Positions 16,333-25,505 are shown, counted from the stretch's first letter. The stretch is 64,000 nt of DNA from JAMXLO01 sp963812475 (GCA_963812475.1 CAWEVI010000063.1:1-64000); one strand, 5' to 3'. A program made the numbers and translations. Notes: a model not told the origin generated them from the sequence alone.

Positions 16333-17407
16333 TTAGCCAAATGCTTTGACGAGCCGGCCCCAGTCCTCGACTGCCGAACTCATGTCCGGGGACAATCGGA
16401 ATGACGAGCTGCGAAAGACCGCCATCGCGCATCGCGGCCATACGTTGTTTGATGTCCTGCTCCACACCCGTGAATGTGGTCTGGCGGATCAGCTCCGCGG
16501 TGATGAACCTGTCCTCCTCCGGCTTCACCGTGATGCAATGACCGGTATGGTTCAGCAGATAGCGTGCATCCGCTGGCTCGAATTTACGCGCGGCCTCCAC
16601 GTAGCCTTGCAGCACATCGCGTACGCTGTCCGGCACCGGGGATGTGTTGATCCAGCCCTCCATGTCCACATCTGCGGCGCGATGCAGAAGCACCGCCGCG
16701 CGTGGACCCGCCTGCGCACGGACACGCGGGCTATCAAGCGTTTCACCATCCCTGAGCAGACAACCCCAGATCCAGGCGGAAGAGTACAGATCGCCTCTGG
16801 CCCTCCCGCTCTCCGTCCACGTTTTTGTCATCCCGTTCAATGCCGCAAGCCCGTCGTCGACGCCGGACATTACCGTCTTCCACGCCGCGCCGTGGCGCGC
16901 CGTCATCTGCCGCCCCTTCGGTCCCAGTGCCGAAATATGCAGTCGGATCGGGTCCTTGATGTTGATCAACCCCAATTCAGGGTTGAGGAATTTCAGCTTC
17001 TTCCGCACGCCGGGCTCGACCTCGGCGTCGGTCATCTCACCGTTTAGCAGCGCATAGACGATCCTGATATATTCTTCCATGTCCGCGAGTTTCATCGCGC
17101 CCAACCCCATCGCCCGGCGCGCCGAGAATCCCGTCCCGACGCCGAAATCGATCCTTCCGGGAGCCATCGCATTCAGGGTCGCGAAGGCGGACGCCGTTAC
17201 GGCGGGAATTCTGTTCGTAGGCACCAGAACGCCCGTTCCCAGGCGAATGCGCGTGGTTTTCAGTGCCGCCGCCCCCATCGCCACGAACGGATCGCCCACC
17301 AGCATCTGGGTATCGTAGAACCATGCATGGGTGAATCCGAGCTCCTCCGCCCGCTGCACGACCTTCCAGCTTTCGCCCGAGGTCGGAATGCCGATGCCGA
17401 ATTCCAT
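16333..17407 (-). pseudogene. LLM-class flavin/F420-dependent oxidoreductase, frameshifted at the 3' end
   Basis: From ATG 17407 (GGAGGA upstream) the protein is a typical luciferase-like TIM barrel: MEFGIGIPTSGESWKVVQRA, EELGFTHAWFYDTQ, RIRLGTGVLVPTNR, GRIDFGVGTGFSARRAMG. It is intact to VIPIVPGHE (about residue 341). There the frame leaves homology, and the true ending SSAVEDWGRLVKAFG-stop is found one frame on, with the stop at 16333-16335. One extra base near 16379-16384 accounts for this. Left unrepaired, translation continues about 290 codons through the neighbouring hydrolase gene. Many relatives use F420 or FMN; the substrate is unknown. Confidence 0.8.
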
Positions 17408-17539
17408 GATGCGCGCTCCTCCAGGTTTTGCTGTCAGCATATCGCGCGACCCTGGCGGCGTTCAATCTGCGCGTGGCTCCCGATCCATGCTATCGGACCA
17501 GGGGTTGCGCGCCCTTCAGGGCTCTCGGATAATCCGTGC

Positions 17540-17953
17540 ATGTGGAAGACATGCGCAGCCAGTATCGTCCTGTTGGCGCAGATCACGATCGCAACCGCGC
17601 ACGCGCAATTGCTCGACCAGCTGAAGGGCGCCATGGGGTCCGGGCAAGGCGGAGGAGCGCTTGCCGTTCCGTCGGTCAATCAAGCGAGCCCGAGCAACAT
17701 TGCCGGCGTGCTGCAATATTGCGTCCAGAACAACTACGTAAGCGGTGGCTCCGCAACGTCGGTCAAGGATGCCCTCGTCGGCAAGGTCACCGGGTCCGAC
17801 CATCGTACTCCGGACAGCCAATTTTAGCAGGGCAGCAATGGTGTTCTGGACACGGGGAACGGCAGCAACTTTAGTTTGGGTGGGGGCATCAGGGAACAGC
17901 TGACAAAGAAAGTTTGCGACCTCGCGCTCAGCCACGCGAAGTCGCTGCTCTGA
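17540..17953 (+). pseudogene. DUF2501 (YjjA-like) secreted protein with in-frame TAG
   Basis: A signal peptide ending in AHAQ (MWKTCAASIVLLAQITIA...) is followed by the DUF2501 pattern: LLDQLKGAMGSGQGGG, NIAGVLQYCVQNNYVSGG, SVKDALVGKVTG. An amber codon at 17825-17827 ends the frame after DSQF. The same frame then continues with the expected family ending, GSNGVLDTGNGSNFSLGGG and KKVCDLALSHAKSLL, stopping at TGA 17951. A single substitution of a sense codon such as CAG would explain it. Both conserved Cys residues are present in the full reading. The family is periplasmic and of unknown function. Confidence 0.75.
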
Positions 17954-17969
17954 TTGCGCACCGCTTCTG

Positions 17970-18269
17970 TCACGCCACCTCGTAGCCGCTCAAAACCACG
18001 AGATGGGTTTTGGCCGCCCTGACGCGCACCGCCTTCGCCACTTGATATTGCGGTGAGTGGTACCACTCCAGCGCACGCGCGCGGCTCTCGAATTCCAGCA
18101 CCACGACCAGCCGAACGTCGCGGTTCCCTTCGAGTACTTCGGGTTCACCGCGGCGCACGATGTAGCGACCGCCGAACGCTTCGATACTGGCTGCGGCGAG
18201 CGGGCGGTATTTGTCGTATTCCGCCGCGTCGGTGATTTCGACCTCGGCATAAATATAACCCTTTGACAT
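17970..18269 (-). CDS. DUF1330 family protein
   Basis: 99 aa from ATG 18269, with GGAGGGGAG just upstream. The sequence MSKGYIYAEVEITDAAEYDK, GGRYIVRRGEPEVLEG and LEFESRARALEWYHSPQYQ is the standard DUF1330 dimeric alpha/beta barrel of about 95-100 aa. The family is widespread in proteobacteria; its biochemical role is not established. It is convergent with the DUF2501 gene and divergent from the LLM oxidoreductase at 18469, with about 200 bases between the starts. Confidence 0.9.
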   Translation of the reverse strand: MSKGYIYAEVEITDAAEYDKYRPLAAASIEAFGGRYIVRRGEPEVLEGNRDVRLVVVLEFESRARALEWYHSPQYQVAKAVRVRAAKTHLVVLSGYEVA

Positions 18270-18468
18270 CTCCCCTCCGCGACGAATGATCGGTATGCCT
18301 CGGAAGATATGATGGACTTCACGCGTCCACGCAGGCAACCCTAAAGGGCGCATGACCCCGATTGGCATGCCCATGTGACACGCCACCGGGAGATCGGTTT
18401 GCAGCCCGATGGCGCCTGACGACACATTGGCCTAATCTCCGAAGTCGGAACACCCGAGGGAGACGAGC

Positions 18469-19308
18469 ATGAAGTTCGGCGGCGCGATGTTTTTCACCGA
18501 CTACTCGATGACGGCGATGGAGCTTGCCCGCGAGCTCGAGCAGCGCGGCTTCGAATCAGTCTGGGCACCTGAGCATTCGCATATCCCCTTGTCTCGCAAG
18601 ACGCCTTTCCCCGGTGGCGGCGACCTGCCGAAGCAATACTGCGATGCAATGGACCCGTTCGTCGTGCTCGCCGCGGCCAGCCAGGTGACCAAGACCATCA
18701 AGTTCGGCACCGGCGTGCTGCTGGTGCAGCAGCGTGACGTCATTCAGACCGCCAAGCTAGTGGCCTCGATTGACCAGGTGAGCCAGGGACGCTTCCTGTT
18801 CGGCATCGGCGGTGGCTGGAATCAGGACGAGATGGAGAACCACGGCACCGTCTATGCTACCCGCTTCAAGCGAGTACGCGAATCCATCGAGGCAATGAAG
18901 GAAATCTGGACAAAGGAACACGCGGAGTACCACGGCGAGTTCGTCAATTTCGACCCGATGATCGCCAGACCCAAGCCGGTCACGAAACCCTATCCGCCCA
19001 TCCACGTCGGCGGCGCATTCCCGCATGGCGCACGTCGGGCAATCCGCTACGGCGATGGCTGGATTCCAACGGCGCGCGGCGATCTCAGCGTTGAACTGCC
19101 GAAATTCCGCAAGATGGCGCAGGAGGCGGGGCGTGATCCCAAATCAATCGAGATCACCTCATTCGGCCTTGGCGATGACCTCGACCGGGTGAAGCACCTC
19201 GCTGAGATCGGCGTTTCGCGCGTTGTCCCGATGTTCCCGCCGGAGAAGGCAGACAAGGTCCTTCCGATCATCGACCGGTGGACCAAGATCATGCAGCAGG
19301 TGAAATAA
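18469..19308 (+). CDS. LLM-class F420-dependent oxidoreductase
   Basis: 279 aa, a normal length for the group. Motifs are MKFGGAMFFTDYSMTAMELA, LEQRGFESVWAPEHSHIP, TIKFGTGVLLVQQRDVIQTA, GRFLFGIGGGWNQDEMENHG, and PPIHVGGAFPHGARRAIRYG near the cofactor pocket. This matches the TIGR03619-type luciferase-like subfamily that often uses F420, although an FMN enzyme cannot be excluded. The start has AGGGAGACGAGC upstream. It is a single gene, followed by the convergent amidohydrolase at 19381. It is the second of three LLM enzymes in the window. Confidence 0.9.
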   Translation: MKFGGAMFFTDYSMTAMELARELEQRGFESVWAPEHSHIPLSRKTPFPGGGDLPKQYCDAMDPFVVLAAASQVTKTIKFGTGVLLVQQRDVIQTAKLVASIDQVSQGRFLFGIGGGWNQDEMENHGTVYATRFKRVRESIEAMKEIWTKEHAEYHGEFVNFDPMIARPKPVTKPYPPIHVGGAFPHGARRAIRYGDGWIPTARGDLSVELPKFRKMAQEAGRDPKSIEITSFGLGDDLDRVKHLAEIGVSRVVPMFPPEKADKVLPIIDRWTKIMQQVK

Positions 19309-19380
19309 GCATCAGGCTGGTGCGCCTGAGTAGGAATTAGGCGCACACGCCTCCCGATATGCCGGCAGTTCGCTCCGCGG

Positions 19381-20868
19381 TCACTGCACGTCCGCGCTGG
19401 ACCGTATGACCTGATAGGCGGAGGAGAAGACTGTCTCGACCGGCGGGTGTCCCCAGGTACGGTCGGGATAGCGGCGAACCAGACCGTCGAATTGCGCCTG
19501 TGCCCGCGGATGGGCCGCGTGCGGATCAAAGCCCGGGATTAGTCCGTTCTCCATGACAAACCGCCCTGCCACAATGACGCTGTGCACGCGACGGCCTGGC
19601 GCACCGACCATCAGGCATTGGATTGGATCCAGCGACCGACCGATGTAGTCGCCCCCCAGGTCGAACACCGACATGTCGGCCGCGGCGCCTGGTTGCAGGC
19701 GGCCGAGGTCGGAACGGCCCAGTGCATCGGCGCCGCCGATCGTGGCAGCATCGAACAGATCCTCGGCGCGCACCGTACCAGTATCGCCGTCCACCACCCG
19801 GCCCAGCATCAGGCCCAATTGCAGGTTCAGCACCATGTCCGGAGGCCAGGTATCGGTTCCCATGCCCAACCGCACCCCCAGGGCTCTGCAGCGCGCAAAG
19901 CTTTCCAGTGCCCGGCCGCCGCGGGCCGATACCAACGGACAGTGCACGATCGTGGCGCCGGCATCGCGGATGATCTCGAGATCGCGGCCTGGCCGCGTCA
20001 TGCCGCGCGAACCGGAAACCCACGTGCCATGCGGCAGCAGTGAGTGCGGCGACAGGAAGCCCAGCGAGGCCAGCCATTCCGGCGGGCTCATGCCGTGGCG
20101 TTCCCGCACCATGTCGACTTCCAGCTTCGACTGGCAGCAATGCAGCCGGACCGGAACGTCCAGCGTACGCGCAGCATCGGCCGTGCGCCGCAGCAGTTCC
20201 GGCGTGCAGGTTTCAATGCGATCGGGAGCCAACATCGTGCGCACCAGGCCGTTCTGTGCGCCCTCATGGGAGTCGCAGAACGCGATGGCCTCCTCCAGCC
20301 CTCGCAACCCGCGTGCCTCGTCGAATTCCGGCACGATGCGTTCGTCGTGCTCCACGACCAACCCCCCGCTGCGGTAGGCCGGGCCGAGATAGACCCGTAA
20401 GCCCAACGCTCCCGCCGCATCCACCGCAGCGGTGAACTCGGCCGTCGTCTCGCCCCATTCGCGATAGAACAACGAGGCAATCGGCAATGCCGTGGTGATC
20501 CCGTTGAGCAGCAACTGCGCGAAGGCGTAGCGCTTTTGAAATGCCAGCTCTTCGGGCGAATACATTTCGTACGGCCCACGTTCGAGATAGCTGCGCGGCC
20601 AGACCCGGCCTTTGCGCCAGGCCGGCTGATTGTCAAAGCCGAGGACCGTGGTGTCGAGATCGCCCAATGCGTCGAGGTCGATGAACCCCGGCGCGATCAA
20701 AGCCATCCCGTAGTCCCGTCGTTCCTCCACCTCGCCCTGGAAATCGTGCCCGGTGAAGATCACCCGGTCGCCCTCGAAGACCACCTCGCCATTGCGCAGC
20801 AGACAGTGTCGTCCGTCCCGATGGCCCACCACCCACTCCGCCGACAGCTTTGTCCGTCGGCCACGCAT
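19381..20868 (-). CDS. Amidohydrolase-like protein lacking the first HxH
   Basis: 495 aa from ATG 20868, which shares its A with the TGA of the preceding gene. The fold and many blocks are those of ATZ/TRZ-type amidohydrolases: APGFIDLDALGDLD at the place of the metal site, VPVRLHCCQSKLEVD (first later His), SLLPHGTWVSGS (second His), RLGMGTDTWPPDM (Asp) and the C-terminal beta sandwich (LGRLQPGAAADMSVFDLGG). The usual HxH after strand 1 is replaced by Leu-Asp-Ala-Leu, so metal binding must differ. It probably acts with the deaminase-like enzyme encoded just upstream. The substrate is unknown. Confidence 0.8.
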   Translation of the reverse strand: MRGRRTKLSAEWVVGHRDGRHCLLRNGEVVFEGDRVIFTGHDFQGEVEERRDYGMALIAPGFIDLDALGDLDTTVLGFDNQPAWRKGRVWPRSYLERGPYEMYSPEELAFQKRYAFAQLLLNGITTALPIASLFYREWGETTAEFTAAVDAAGALGLRVYLGPAYRSGGLVVEHDERIVPEFDEARGLRGLEEAIAFCDSHEGAQNGLVRTMLAPDRIETCTPELLRRTADAARTLDVPVRLHCCQSKLEVDMVRERHGMSPPEWLASLGFLSPHSLLPHGTWVSGSRGMTRPGRDLEIIRDAGATIVHCPLVSARGGRALESFARCRALGVRLGMGTDTWPPDMVLNLQLGLMLGRVVDGDTGTVRAEDLFDAATIGGADALGRSDLGRLQPGAAADMSVFDLGGDYIGRSLDPIQCLMVGAPGRRVHSVIVAGRFVMENGLIPGFDPHAAHPRAQAQFDGLVRRYPDRTWGHPPVETVFSSAYQVIRSSADVQ

Positions 20869-22046
20869 CAGGCCACGCCCACCCCATCGCGGGCCACCAC
20901 GCGGCCTCGCTTGACCACCGTGCGGCGTCCGGGCCGCTGTGCGACCGCCTCGGCCACGGTCTCGGCGTCCACCAGCACCAGATCGCCGCCGCATCCTGGC
21001 GTAAGCCCGTAGCCCTCCAATCCCAGCGCCCGCGCGCCGCCGGTCGTAACCACATCGAGTGCGAGTGCCAGCTCGTCGTCCCGTCGCAGGTTGAAGCGCT
21101 GGCCCACGAACATCGCCCGCTCCAGCATGTCTGCGTTGCCGTATGGTCCCCAGGTGTCGTGAATGCCGTCCGATCCGGCGCACACCACCACCCCCGCTTG
21201 CAACAGCCGCTTCAGTGGTGGAACGGTCCGCGAGGCTGATGCCGTGGTCATGATCGCGATCCTTGCCTCCGCCAGCGCTGCGATCAGTGAATCCACCACG
21301 CCGGCGTCCGGCATGCCAAGGCAGAACGCGTGGCTGACAATCACCTTGCCCTGCATCCCGAGGGCGATGGTGCGTTCGATGATCAGCTCCATCGAGAACG
21401 CGCCCATTTCGCCGGGCTCATGCAGGTGGATATCCACGCCGCGCCCGAAGCGTTCGGCGAGACCGAACACCGTATCGACGTGACCCTTCGGGTCGCGGTC
21501 GATCGCGCACGGGTCCAGCCCGCCAACTGCCTCGGCGCCAAGCCGCAGCGCCTGTTCCATCAGCGCCACCGTCCCCGGGCGCACCAACATGCCGCTCTGC
21601 GGAAACGCGACCAGGTCGATGTCCACGATGTCGGCCAGCGCCTCGCGCGTCGCCATCACGCCCTCAATTCCAGCCACGCCGCACTCTGTGTCCACGTCCA
21701 CGTGGCTGCGGATGAAGGTGCTCCCGTGCGAGACCGAAAGGCGCGCCTGACGCTCGGATTGCCGGCGCGGATCGATCGGCAATGCCTTGCGGACCTTGCG
21801 CTCGTTCTCGATCTTGTCGATCAGCCGAGGCCCTACCTCGTTGCGGTACCAAGGGAGGCCGAGCAGTGACTTGTCGAGGTGGGTGTGCGCCTCCACAAGG
21901 CCCGGCAGCGCGATGCATCCGCCGCCATCCAGGACAGGCACGCCGATTGGCGCCGGTCCGGTGGCGATGCGCCCTGCCACAACCAGGATATCCGCGAGAT
22001 CGCCCCCGAGCGGACGTACGTTGCGAACCAGCAGGTCGTCCGACAT
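20868..22046 (-). CDS. Cytosine deaminase-like amidohydrolase
   Basis: 392 aa from ATG 22046, only 2 bases after the stop of the solute-binding protein gene. All metal ligands of the cytosine-deaminase group are visible: LPGLVEAHTHLDKSL (HxH), FGRGVDIHLHEPGEMG (HxHE), GKVIVSHAFCLGM (His) and VVCAGSDGIHDTWGPYG (Asp). The likely reaction is deamination or hydrolytic ring opening of a small N-heterocycle in the cytoplasm. Together with the TauD gene, the solute-binding protein and the following amidohydrolase it forms a same-strand set with nearly no spacing. Confidence 0.87.
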   Translation of the reverse strand: MSDDLLVRNVRPLGGDLADILVVAGRIATGPAPIGVPVLDGGGCIALPGLVEAHTHLDKSLLGLPWYRNEVGPRLIDKIENERKVRKALPIDPRRQSERQARLSVSHGSTFIRSHVDVDTECGVAGIEGVMATREALADIVDIDLVAFPQSGMLVRPGTVALMEQALRLGAEAVGGLDPCAIDRDPKGHVDTVFGLAERFGRGVDIHLHEPGEMGAFSMELIIERTIALGMQGKVIVSHAFCLGMPDAGVVDSLIAALAEARIAIMTTASASRTVPPLKRLLQAGVVVCAGSDGIHDTWGPYGNADMLERAMFVGQRFNLRRDDELALALDVVTTGGARALGLEGYGLTPGCGGDLVLVDAETVAEAVAQRPGRRTVVKRGRVVARDGVGVA

Positions 22047-22048
22047 CG

Positions 22049-23629
22049 CTATTTCCCATCCATGCGCGTCAGCCAATGCCGCGCCTTGTTGTCGGGCAAC
22101 TGCACGACGTGAGTCACATCGGTCCGCGCGGCCCATGCCATCGGCTGCTGATGCAACGGCACGAACAGCACGTTCTCGCCGGCTATCTCCAGCGCCCGGC
22201 TTTCCATGTCGAGCCGCTTCGACGTGTCCAGTTCGCCGGCCGCATCGTCGGTCAGACGATCGATCTCGGGCATACCCCAGCCGCCCCAGTTGAACAGCCC
22301 GTTCGCTCCGGTCTTGCTGTGCACCACCTGCACCAGCAACAATTCCGCGTCGATCGCCGGTTCGTTGGCCCAGCCCAGTGGCGTGATGTCGAACTGTCCG
22401 GCAACGCGGCGCTGCGTGATCATCGCGCGGGGCCCGAGTTGCAGCGAAACCTTCAGCCCGAGCCGCGCCCACATCGCAGTGACCGCCTGGCAGATCTGTT
22501 CCTCGTTGACGTAGCCCTCCGGTGTGCAGACCAGTGTGAGCGCCAGCCCGCCTGGCACGCCCGCCTCCGCCATCAGTTTCTGCGCGGCGGCCACATCATA
22601 GGGCAGGCGGACATCCTGCTTCGGCTGGTAACCGGGAATGGCGGGCGCGACCAAGGCGCCGGTGTTGCGCGATTGGCCACGCATGATCACACGACGAAGC
22701 TGCTCGATGTCGATCGCCTGATACAGTGCCTGGCGCACCCGTTTGTCGCGCAGCGGATTGGGCTCGCCGGCCTGGGTTTTCTCGCCGAGGTTGAACGCAA
22801 AGAACACGGTCCGGAGCTCGGTCGCCAGCAGCAGCCTGACGCCCTCCTGGTTGGCGAGTTGTTGCGCGGTCTGCAGCGGGATTGCGTTGGTGAAATTGAT
22901 CTCGCCGGTCACCAGCGCGGCGACTCGCGTCGCGTCGGAAATGATCGGCAGAAACTCGATGCGATCGATGTTGTGACGAGGCTTGTCCCACCATGCGGGA
23001 TTGGCCACCAGCACGGTGCGGCTGTCGGCGGCGCGGCTCTCGACCATGAACGGTCCGGTGCCGTTGGCGTGGAATGTCGCATAGCCCTCGACCTTCCGGC
23101 CTACATCGGTCGCGACCTCTGCATGATTGGCGATCAGCCACGGTTGGCTGAAGATGAAGATGTTGGTGAGGTCGTTCAGCAGCAGCGGATAGCGCGAGTT
23201 CAGCTCGATATCGACCGTGCTCGCGTCCACCACGCGCGCGGACTTGAAGGCTGACAGATTGCCCTTGAGCGGCGAAAGTTCGTCGGTCGCGCGCCGCAGC
23301 GAGGCCACAACATCGTCAGCCGTCAGCAATGCGCCGTCGTGGAAGTGGACGTCGGGCCGCAGATGGAAACGCCACACGGTCGGCTCGACCAACTCCCAGG
23401 AAGTTGCAAGCGCCGGTTCGACCTTGAGGTTCTCGTCGTAACGGACCAGCGCCTCGTACACGTGATTGAGGAAGGCCAGGGTGAAGGTGTCGCCGAAGCT
23501 GTCGGGATCGAGCGAGCCAATGTCGCGGGATGCGGCCCAGCGCAGCGTGGCCGCTAGGGTGGGCGACGATGCCAGGGGCAGCAGGGTCAGGGAAAGCAGG
23601 AGAGCGGCGGACAACAGGCGGAATCGCAT
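22049..23629 (-). CDS. ABC transporter solute-binding protein, peptide/nickel (family 5) type
   Basis: 526 aa from ATG 23629. A signal peptide (MRFRLLSAALLLSLTLLPLA..., cleavage near TLAA) is followed by the SBP_bac_5 pattern: IGSLDPDSFGDTFTLAFLNH, YEALVRYDENLKVEPALATS, VWRFHLRPDVHFHDGALLTA, DDVVASLRRA, and LVANPAWWDKPRHNIDRIEF. It is a periplasmic protein that would bind an oligopeptide or another small organic ligand. No permease or ATPase gene is next to it, so it must work with a transporter encoded elsewhere or serve another role. It is directly upstream of the cytosine deaminase-like gene. Confidence 0.9.
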   Translation of the reverse strand: MRFRLLSAALLLSLTLLPLASSPTLAATLRWAASRDIGSLDPDSFGDTFTLAFLNHVYEALVRYDENLKVEPALATSWELVEPTVWRFHLRPDVHFHDGALLTADDVVASLRRATDELSPLKGNLSAFKSARVVDASTVDIELNSRYPLLLNDLTNIFIFSQPWLIANHAEVATDVGRKVEGYATFHANGTGPFMVESRAADSRTVLVANPAWWDKPRHNIDRIEFLPIISDATRVAALVTGEINFTNAIPLQTAQQLANQEGVRLLLATELRTVFFAFNLGEKTQAGEPNPLRDKRVRQALYQAIDIEQLRRVIMRGQSRNTGALVAPAIPGYQPKQDVRLPYDVAAAQKLMAEAGVPGGLALTLVCTPEGYVNEEQICQAVTAMWARLGLKVSLQLGPRAMITQRRVAGQFDITPLGWANEPAIDAELLLVQVVHSKTGANGLFNWGGWGMPEIDRLTDDAAGELDTSKRLDMESRALEIAGENVLFVPLHQQPMAWAARTDVTHVVQLPDNKARHWLTRMDGK

Positions 23630-23781
23630 GGCACAGTCCTTTCCGAACCGTGCCAGGGTCAGCGTGCAGGTCCGCATGAGTTCAGACGCGACAAAGTCGG
23701 CGCTCGGACCAGTATGTTCACGCCCGGCGCATTCGCGCCAGCGGGCCTCATGCGGAGGCGAACGAAAGTGACGGATCGTTC

Positions 23782-24684
23782 TCAGACCGCAGTCTGGTCA
23801 ATGGTCGGACCGTCCCCCGCCAGGCGCGTTTGCCTGATGTCGCGTGCCTCGTTCGGGTCGAACCGGCGTCCGCGATGCATCGTCGCGCGATTGTCCCACA
23901 TAACGAAGTCATTGATCCGCCAGACATGCGAATAGACAAACCGCTCCCGCGTCGCGAGCTCGGTGAGGTCGCGCAGCAGCATCGACGCATCGGGGATCGA
24001 CATGCCCTCGATCGCGCCGGCGTGCGCCGACAGGAAGAGGGACTTCCGGCCGGTGACGGGATGGCGCCGAACCAGGCGCTGCCGCACCGGTCTGAAGACG
24101 ATACGTTCCTCGTCGGTGAATTCCGTGAACCCGACCTTCCCCCTGGAGTACATGTTGGAATGCAGGCAGACCAGATCTTCAATCTCCCGCTTGAGCCGAT
24201 CGTCGAGGGTGTCGTAGGCGGCGCGCATGTCCGCGAATTCGGTGTTGCCGCCCCAGGAAGGAATGGTGCGGCCTGACAGCAACGAGTAAGACGCTGGAAC
24301 CGCCTTGAACGAACTGTCCGAATGCCACAGCTGATCCGCAAGCTTGAAAAAGTACGCTCGGCTACTGGTCGACAGCGACCTGCCGGATGGATCGATATTC
24401 GAGAAGTCCGCGATGCCAGAGCCGAGTTTTCGCGCCTCCTGATCAGTCCGGAAGTGGATGGGACCGGGCGTGCCGCCGCGGCTGTTTTCGATCATTCCGA
24501 AATGCAGCGTGAACCGCAGTTGCTCCTCATCCGTCAGCTTCTGATCGCGAAACACCAGAACGGCATATTGAATCATGCCGGCGTGAATGGCCGCCACCTC
24601 GTCTGGCGAAAGTGCCCTTCGACAATCGACACCCGTCACCTCGCCCGCGAAGACGTCCGTGAGTTGTCTGATTGCTACGTCCAT
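23782..24684 (-). CDS. TauD/TfdA-family 2-oxoglutarate dioxygenase
   Basis: 300 aa from ATG 24684 (GAGGT upstream). Motifs are AVLVFRDQKLTDEEQLRFTL (N-terminal TauD block), LWHSDSSFKAVPASYSLLSG (the HxD iron ligands), and SHVWRINDFVMWDNRATMHR with the distal iron His plus the downstream Arg region that binds 2-oxoglutarate. It is a non-heme Fe(II) enzyme that hydroxylates its substrate with loss of CO2 from 2-oxoglutarate. It is the first gene of the probable minus-strand set with the solute-binding protein and two amidohydrolases (152 bases to the next start). Confidence 0.9.
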   Translation of the reverse strand: MDVAIRQLTDVFAGEVTGVDCRRALSPDEVAAIHAGMIQYAVLVFRDQKLTDEEQLRFTLHFGMIENSRGGTPGPIHFRTDQEARKLGSGIADFSNIDPSGRSLSTSSRAYFFKLADQLWHSDSSFKAVPASYSLLSGRTIPSWGGNTEFADMRAAYDTLDDRLKREIEDLVCLHSNMYSRGKVGFTEFTDEERIVFRPVRQRLVRRHPVTGRKSLFLSAHAGAIEGMSIPDASMLLRDLTELATRERFVYSHVWRINDFVMWDNRATMHRGRRFDPNEARDIRQTRLAGDGPTIDQTAV

Positions 24685-25031
24685 GTCGGCATACCTCGCA
24701 TATCGGACCCTGCGAATTGTCGGCCTTGCGCGCGCCCGTCGGCGGTCACCCTGCCAGACGTTGCCCAGGCAGCCGGATTCCCTGGCATCACAAATCGCCC
24801 CCTTGCAACAACCATTGTATTCTCGACTGATCCAACAACCAAGCGCCGTGGACGCCGAGTAGCAGACGATGTATTGGGGCACGCTCATGCGGCGACGCAC
24901 AAGCGTGGCGGCAACCGGCCAAGGCGGCTGGAGCTGCTCAATCCGGCTGCGGCAGGGCTGGAGCTGTTCGATCCGACCAAGCACAATCAGAAGTGCGAAT
25001 ACCGCCGCCACCCCAAATCGGGTCTTTTGCA
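24685..25031. other. Divergent intergenic region with tandem repeat
   Basis: 347 bases between the divergent TauD and DUF2721 genes, which must hold both promoters. I could not recognise a clear -35/-10 pair. A 30-bp-period repeat lies at 24926-24985. G+C is a little lower around 24780-24860 (ACAACCATTGTATTC), a possible promoter zone. Confidence 0.4.
24926..24985. repeat. Imperfect 30-bp tandem repeat, two units
   Basis: GGCTGGAGCTGCTCAATCC at 24926 and GGCTGGAGCTGTTCGATCC at 24956 match in 18 of the first 21 bases, with a 30-base period. It sits upstream of both divergent genes, so it could be a paired binding site. It could also be the remnant of a duplicated coding fragment. Confidence 0.6.
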
Positions 25032-25505
25032 ATGCCGGGTTCCATCGACGCCGTGCCTCTGGACAACATCGCTCACGTCATTCAGGTGGCGCTGACGCCG
25101 GTGTTCCTGCTGTCGGGTATCGGTGCTCTGCTCAATGTATTCAACACGCGGCTGGCACGCGTCTCGGACCACGTGTCGCATACCGCTGAACTGCTGGCGG
25201 CCGACCCGCAAGGCAACGACGCGGCACTGATGCGGAGGCATATTCGACGACTGCGGTGCCGTGTCCTTGCGCTGGATGCGGCAATCGTGCTGGGCGCGCT
25301 CGGCGGCGCCACGACCTGCGGCGCGGCATTCACATTGTTCGTTGGCGCACTGCGCAACGCCAATACCGCCTTCGCATTATTTCTGCTGTTTGGTTCGGCG
25401 CTGGGTTGCACGGTCGCTGCGCTGGGCGTCTTCATCGTCGATGGATTGCTCGCCTGGCACGGCCTCCGGAAAGAGGGCCCTTTGCCTGCAATGCAACGGC
25501 AGTGA
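25032..25505 (+). CDS. DUF2721 family membrane protein
   Basis: 157 aa from ATG 25032. Three hydrophobic segments are present: residues about 12-32 (VIQVALTPVFLLSGIGALLN), about 82-105 and about 112-140. The conserved DUF2721 N-terminal helix is followed by NTRLARVSDHVSH and a cytoplasmic helix (RHIRRLRCRVLALDAAI). The family is widespread and of unknown function. The gene is divergent from TauD and stands alone. Confidence 0.85.
   Translation: MPGSIDAVPLDNIAHVIQVALTPVFLLSGIGALLNVFNTRLARVSDHVSHTAELLAADPQGNDAALMRRHIRRLRCRVLALDAAIVLGALGGATTCGAAFTLFVGALRNANTAFALFLLFGSALGCTVAALGVFIVDGLLAWHGLRKEGPLPAMQRQ

Noticed and set aside
21782..23254. Open plus-strand frame of 490 codons
   Set aside because: Antisense to the solute-binding protein and the cytosine-deaminase-like gene, both with clear motifs.
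24322..25095. Open plus-strand frame of 257 codons
   Set aside because: Antisense to the TauD-type gene and then through the intergenic repeat; no protein features.
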